From Oppiella nova (lineage: Eukaryota > Arthropoda > Arachnida > Sarcoptiformes > Oppiidae), in assembly GCA_905397405.1 (NCBI GenBank), contig CAJPVJ010000351.1, positions 1 through 27,466 of the forward strand: DNA of 27,466 nt, given 5' to 3'. The position numbers and the translations under genes were made by a program. This document shows, one piece after another, positions 22,861 to 27,466 of the stretch (its first letter is position 1; every line of letters starts with the position of its first letter). Below the pieces are notes generated by a model, which was not told where the DNA came from, did no database searches, and saw nothing but the letters and a program-made list of their open reading frames with translations.

Positions 22861-22930
22861 ACGGTATGTATGCGTGTGTGGGCGCCCGTGTGCTATGATA
22901 TGCACTACCGGTGCCCGTACAACACACCGT
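22861..22930. ncRNA. GC-rich 70-nt hairpin, possible structured RNA
   Basis: In otherwise AT-rich DNA, 22880..22893 (gggcgcccgtgtgc) pairs with 22902..22916 (gcactaccggtgccc). This gives 13 pairs including one G-U, with one mismatch and one bulge, closing an 8-nt loop. A lower stem pairs 22861..22869 with 22922..22930 (8 of 9). An asymmetric internal loop of 10 against 5 nt separates the stems. The size is right for a microRNA precursor but the internal loop is large for one. A cruciform or regulatory element is an alternative. I cannot choose a strand. Confidence 0.2.
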
Positions 22931-23662
22931 CATCACACTCTGGTTATTGACCGGGGTAACTGAGCTAACAAATTGTTTTAATTATCGCTAAGATTGCAAT
23001 CAACTGATGAACGCATTTACCAAATGAGCGAAAGGTTTGCTTTTAATTGGTTTTGCAAATAAATTTGTCGACTAATACTGAATACGGAAATAAAAAGCCA
23101 AAGAAAATTAATTAGAAATAAATGCGAGAATGTATTCCCGTTTTAAGCCGTTGAGCACTGAATACCGATATTATATTTCTCTTATTGTCCAACACTTTAG
23201 TCCACACGAAATAATTCAAAACATAAGTGGTTTCATGTTATTTGAGTACTTAATACATGGTCTACGAGTGCACTCCAATAGACTAGTCGTTCATTATTGC
23301 GGTACTGTTTTCATAACTCATGGAAAGCCTGTCCATTAAATTGAAACTTCATAAAAAAAATTTACGGTTAAATAATTATTTATATGTATATTGATAAAAT
23401 ATGTTAAATTTTTTTTGTAGATTTATCTAAATTTTAATTTAATACTTTTAATAATTTAATGGATAGAAAAGTGATTTAGTAACTTTCGAAAATTAATACG
23501 GAAATAAATTCATTATTTACAAAAGGTTATAAATATTTAAACATGTTTACAAAAAATATTATTGTAAATAAATTTATTATTAGTAATTTATATAGTATGG
23601 TTAAATATTATCGGGAAATAATATTTGGGAAGGGTTTGCATCATCTATTCCCAGTCACCTCA

Positions 23663-23666
<4 letters not shown>
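22931..23666. other. non-coding DNA, mixed composition then AT-rich
   Basis: The part up to about 23340 is less AT-rich and stays open on the plus strand from an ATG at 23130 for 69 codons. The product resembles nothing I know and no splice sites frame it. The remainder is AT-rich without features. Confidence 0.45.

Positions 23667-23700
<34 letters not shown>
23667..23700. repeat. (CT)17 microsatellite
   Basis: A pure tract lies between ccagtcacctcattat and atcattgaaataaac. Neither flank matches families A, B or C. Confidence 0.98.
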
Positions 23701-23704
<4 letters not shown>

Positions 23705-24756
23705 TTGAAATAAACTTATATTTAATTATTTTCAACCATTCATTATATTGAAACGTATTGAACGTGTATTTTTGTACCACATTTTTCTCTATCCCTTTAT
23801 AAACTCCTAATTAATTCAAAAATTTATTATTAGTTTTGCTTTTCTTTATTGTGAACTAAATTTAATTAAACTTATAATTCATTAGAATATGAAAGGAATA
23901 TATAAACGAATAGTTTGATACATATTTCAAACTGTGATTGCCTTTAATCATAAATTTTTCTAAACCTTTGGATTTATTGAATAATTTATTAAAATTGTGA
24001 TTTCTATTCATTATAGTCATGCGATATAGTGGTGAGAAAGGGATGGGAACGGGAGGGAAAGTCCTATTATTCTTATGATGTGTTGTTTGGATAATAAGTA
24101 CGAAAACAATTGCATTAATACTCTATTGAATGATAATATTAGGCATTATTTTTGTTGGCACTTAATTCCGACCAAAAATCCAATACTAGCCCCTAATGTA
24201 AGGAAACCTTTTCGGTTGCAATTAATCAATAATTAAGTCAATAAATAAAACCTTTTCTCACATTTCTTACATCTTATATAACTTAATATCTGATGTTATT
24301 ATTTCTCGTGTAACTAATCCTATGATCCGATCGCAGAATTAAATATAGATTTCCAGACATAAGATTAATGAATACAACATATTATTGTTAACTCATATAT
24401 TTAATCAAATTTCTTATCGACTTATACTGTATTTGATAATTTTGTTTTATAAAGTATACAGGTAATAACATTTTTAAACATTCAAAGAATTTCAATTATA
24501 ATCAGTGTATGAGAGGAAAAAATATTTCATTTTAAGCTTATATTAAAATTGAAAATTTTTAATATCCGGCATAACATGTATTACATGTGAGATGTTATTA
24601 GTGTTCGTTTCATTGTTAGGAACTCATTATTGTTTGATATATTTTTTATATCATATTTGTTAGCATGAAGTGTTTGAATTTCTGTCAAATGAGGCTTTAA
24701 TATAGATTGTAGACATTGCTGAGATAAAATTGTAAAAATGCTATCTTACTTATGAA
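23701..24756. other. AT-rich non-coding DNA
   Basis: No gene, RNA or repeat is seen. A short G-rich spot at about 24031..24060 (gtgagaaagggatgggaacg) is the only departure. Confidence 0.55.
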
Positions 24757-24782
24757 CTCTCTCTCTCTCTCTCTCTCTCTCT
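24757..24782. repeat. (CT)13 microsatellite
   Basis: A pure tract with flanks unrelated to the other arrays. Confidence 0.98.
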
Positions 24783-25540
24783 AAAATGTTTGTTCAATTC
24801 ATAGATTTATTGATTGTGTTTTTTATTGTATAAACACAACTTTTAATATATATTTTTTATAACAATACTTTTTTAAAACTTATAAAAACACAATTTATTT
24901 GAATTCCTTTACAATAATAAAAGATACCATTTGATAATAAATGATCAATCAATACACTTTTTCAAATTAAACATTTAAAATTAAACTAATTTCTTTAACA
25001 AAATATATTTTGCTAAACCATAAACATTATTTTATATATGATATAATAAAGTAATTTATTAGAAATATATATAATTTTCTAATTGATTCAAAACATGAAT
25101 ATAACACAAAACTCAGTTCCTTTGGGAAAAGACAACACAAATCGCGTGAATTTAAGTCATTATAATTCTGACATAAACTGAGAGAAAATTATATATAAAT
25201 TTCACAATAAAATCTATAATAATGGGAAATTTAGGTTATTTTTGTACATTGCAAAAAATCTCTATTAATAAATTGCGGAATTCAATATATTACATTAAAG
25301 TTGATTTGTGATATACTATATTAAATAACAATAATTAATAGGAAAATAAGAAATGCTATTTCAGTTTTCTTAACATTGATATCTTGTTTGCCGATGAGAT
25401 TGATTGGAAATATAGCTTTTCAGACTAAATGTCTGGTATTTGTTATATTAAATAAAAATTCCAGTGTTTAATAAAACGCTTGACAACAACAACGGCACAG
25501 AATATATTGAATTAGAAAAGACAACAAAACAAAACCTAAA
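24783..25540. other. AT-rich non-coding DNA
   Basis: I see no gene, RNA or repeat here. Confidence 0.55.
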
Positions 25541-25589
25541 TATATATATATATATTTATATATCTTATATATATATATATATATATAAG
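25541..25589. repeat. (TA)n array with perfect 26-bp palindrome
   Basis: TA repeats are broken once. The second half, 25564..25589 (ctta to taag), is a perfect 26-bp palindrome that could extrude as a cruciform. Such arrays are common in AT-rich genomes. Confidence 0.95.
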
Positions 25590-26690
25590 AATCAGGTATT
25601 GTATGACTGGTAGAGCGAAGTAAAGGTTTTCATTTCGGGACCCAAAAGCATATTTCATATAATAAACTGTGCGCTAATACTGCCAAACATAAGGGCATAT
25701 AATAACAGGGAATGACTTTCTATTCAGTTATCAACGATAAGAGAGCGGAATATTCTGTGGAAATATTCAGTCGACTCTTATAATACATTAGACATATAAA
25801 TGCCATTCTTATGAAGTCGTCGTCGTTTAGTCAATCAGTTATAGATATGGCTGTAAACCTGTGAGCGAGACGTAAGCATTACTTAAAGGCATTTGTCATA
25901 TATTTCTAGTTTTTCAAGTGTACTGTAGTGTCAATACACAAAAAGCTGTGCCATTATTCACAATACCATTTCGCTATATTAATACTGCACTTATAAAACA
26001 CAATACATTATGAATATTGAGCGCCAAATGATTTGTCTAATATAGTCCTCGTTATAAATAACTACTTAATATTCACATAAGTTATATATTTTTTATACTG
26101 GATTTTGTCAGCGTATCGATTTGTGCATTATATACAGGGTTTACGGTAGCATTGAATTGTAAAAATGGCAAAGAATTGAATGGCTTTATATGCACTTAAC
26201 ACCATAACCACCGGTGCATTTAGCAAAGTAGTTCACTTTAACGGTAGGTATTGTATTGTGTAGTTAAATGCGAACTAAACGATAGACTGCCAACACATTT
26301 AACATTCAAATAAGTTTTATAACAAGTTATATAAGGATATTTGCCTTTATATTACACATACGCTGGATATACGGCTATATCTATAGCCCTTTTGTGTTGA
26401 GCCCAAAAGTGCAGTTAATATTAGAATTTTATCAATAGATTTAACTCAAGAGTTAGAAAAAAGTTTTTTTTGATGTCAAACTAGAGTTAAGGGAATGAAA
26501 CGATTTTTCTTCGTTTTTCGCATCGATTTTTCCATTTATATTAATATTTGAATCAAATTTGATTAAATCGATTACAAAAATCAACAAAAAATTGTGAGAT
26601 AAGAAATGTTTTGAATGCCTTTGTTTTGTTTGACTTATATCTGAGGTTTGGTTTTAAAGTCTTTTTGACAAATGATTGATTCAGAACCAG
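25590..26690. other. non-coding DNA, slightly less AT-rich
   Basis: No coding frame or RNA gene is recognised. Short balanced-composition patches occur near 25815..25880 and 26110..26230. Confidence 0.5.

Positions 26691-26716
<26 letters not shown>
26691..26716. repeat. (CT)13 microsatellite
   Basis: A pure tract follows gattcagaaccag. Its flanks are unrelated to the other arrays. Confidence 0.98.
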
Positions 26717-26721
<5 letters not shown>

Positions 26722-27031
26722 TTTTTAATTTTATTGCAAACAATGTAAATATTATATTAATATTATATTTATAAAACTCTAGAAAATATTAAATTAAAAT
26801 TTCATATAATCTATATTTTTATTTATTAAGTATTATTATAATTCAATTTATTCAGCTATATTATGAATTATGAATATTAGCAGAATTTTATAAATGATAT
26901 TTGAAAAGTATATCTATAGAGTTGAGAAAATAACTTTAAAAATTAGTATAATGCTGATATTGTTAAAGCAATATAATGCCATATAATAATGAATTTTAAT
27001 TTACTTTTGTCAAACTTTGATTAGAAAAATC
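26717..27031. other. AT-rich non-coding DNA
   Basis: Nothing is recognised beyond A/T-rich sequence. Confidence 0.55.
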
Positions 27032-27466
27032 ATTAAAATCAAACTTATTTAATCATCAAATGAATTCATTTCCATTACTTTAATTAAAAATATCTATTAT
27101 CAAATCGTGAAGGTTTTTAGTATTTTTTAATTTAAAATTTAACAATTATTAGGAGTTATATAATATAATTTGTTGAGTTACAGTATATTGCGTTATATTT
27201 TGACTTGATTTTTAAATCTTATATATAAAATTTAATTTAACAATAAATAAAATACAGTAAATCATATATACAATAAATATGACAATATATGGCTTTCCAA
27301 ATACTTTTTCTAATGATTTTGAACTTTATATTTAGAAGTATTAAAATCAAACTTATTTAATCATCAAATGAATTCATTTCCATTACTTTAATTAAAAATA
27401 TCTATTATCAAATCGTGAAGGTTTTTAGTATTTTTTAATTTAAAATTTAACAATTATTAGGAGTTA
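27032..27466. repeat. direct repeat with 308-bp period, cut by the window edge
   Basis: The 127 bp at 27032..27158 recur without a difference at 27340..27466, the last base of the window. The repeat therefore continues beyond the edge and may be the start of a tandem (satellite-like) array with a 308-bp unit. The unit is AT-rich and non-coding. An assembly overlap is a possible artefact because the copies are identical. Confidence 0.92.

Noticed and set aside
23130-23339. 69-codon plus-strand frame beginning at ATG 23130
   Set aside because: The length is within chance expectation, no motif is seen, and there is no splice or promoter context.
1-27466. tRNA or rRNA genes, CRISPR-type arrays, LTR retrotransposon coding regions
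   Set aside because: I looked for T-loop-like motifs, regularly spaced short repeats and conserved polymerase or integrase motifs by eye and found none. A covariance-model and translated search would be needed to exclude diverged copies.

Overview
This window looks like nuclear DNA from an animal with a compact-alphabet, very AT-rich genome; by eye, G+C is about a quarter outside a few islands. An arthropod is the best guess. The support is the many long (GA/CT)n arrays, very long gene-poor stretches, one clean coding exon with a metazoan splice donor, and a TATA box paired with a TCAGT-type initiator. I cannot name the species, and nothing resembles bacterial gene organisation.

Only one protein-coding segment is convincing. 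It is a minus-strand exon at 16864..16571 that encodes a 98-residue, Ser/Thr/Pro-rich N-terminus and ends exactly at a good splice donor. About 1.0 kb upstream on the same strand (near 17873) is a well-spaced TATA box and initiator, so promoter, leader and first coding exon fit together as the 5' end of one gene. No downstream exon is recognisable, so most or all of 1..16570 would be its first intron. The protein family is not recognised.

From left to right:
- 1..4160: featureless AT-rich DNA, apart from a perfect 128-bp-period tandem duplication at 706..960.
- 4161..5697: a candidate 1.5-kb element with perfect 81-bp inverted ends. Next to its left arm is a 308-bp repeat (family A) ending in (CT)n.
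- 5698..9862: AT-rich DNA without genes.
- 9863..11039: a 524-bp direct duplication (family B) whose second copy runs into (GA)n.
- 11036..14520: a cluster of GA/CT arrays and the inverted second copy of family A at 12002..12309.
- 16571..17922: the exon, leader and promoter.
- 17923..22437: mostly AT-rich. A 53-bp repeat (family C) is followed by (GA)n at 20548 and again at 22438.
- 22861..22930: a GC-rich hairpin.
- 22931..27466: AT-rich DNA with three more CT arrays. The window closes with a 308-bp-period direct repeat cut by its right edge.

The most interesting pattern is not a protein system. Three unrelated repeat families each stop precisely at a GA/CT microsatellite, and two of them carry a short perfect stem-loop just inside that end. 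This resembles Helitron/Helentron-like non-autonomous elements or microsatellite-associated interspersed elements, or else duplication driven by the microsatellites themselves. If the minus-strand gene model is right, the long inverted repeats at 4182/5595 and 4263/12309 lie inside a single pre-mRNA and could form long double-stranded RNA.
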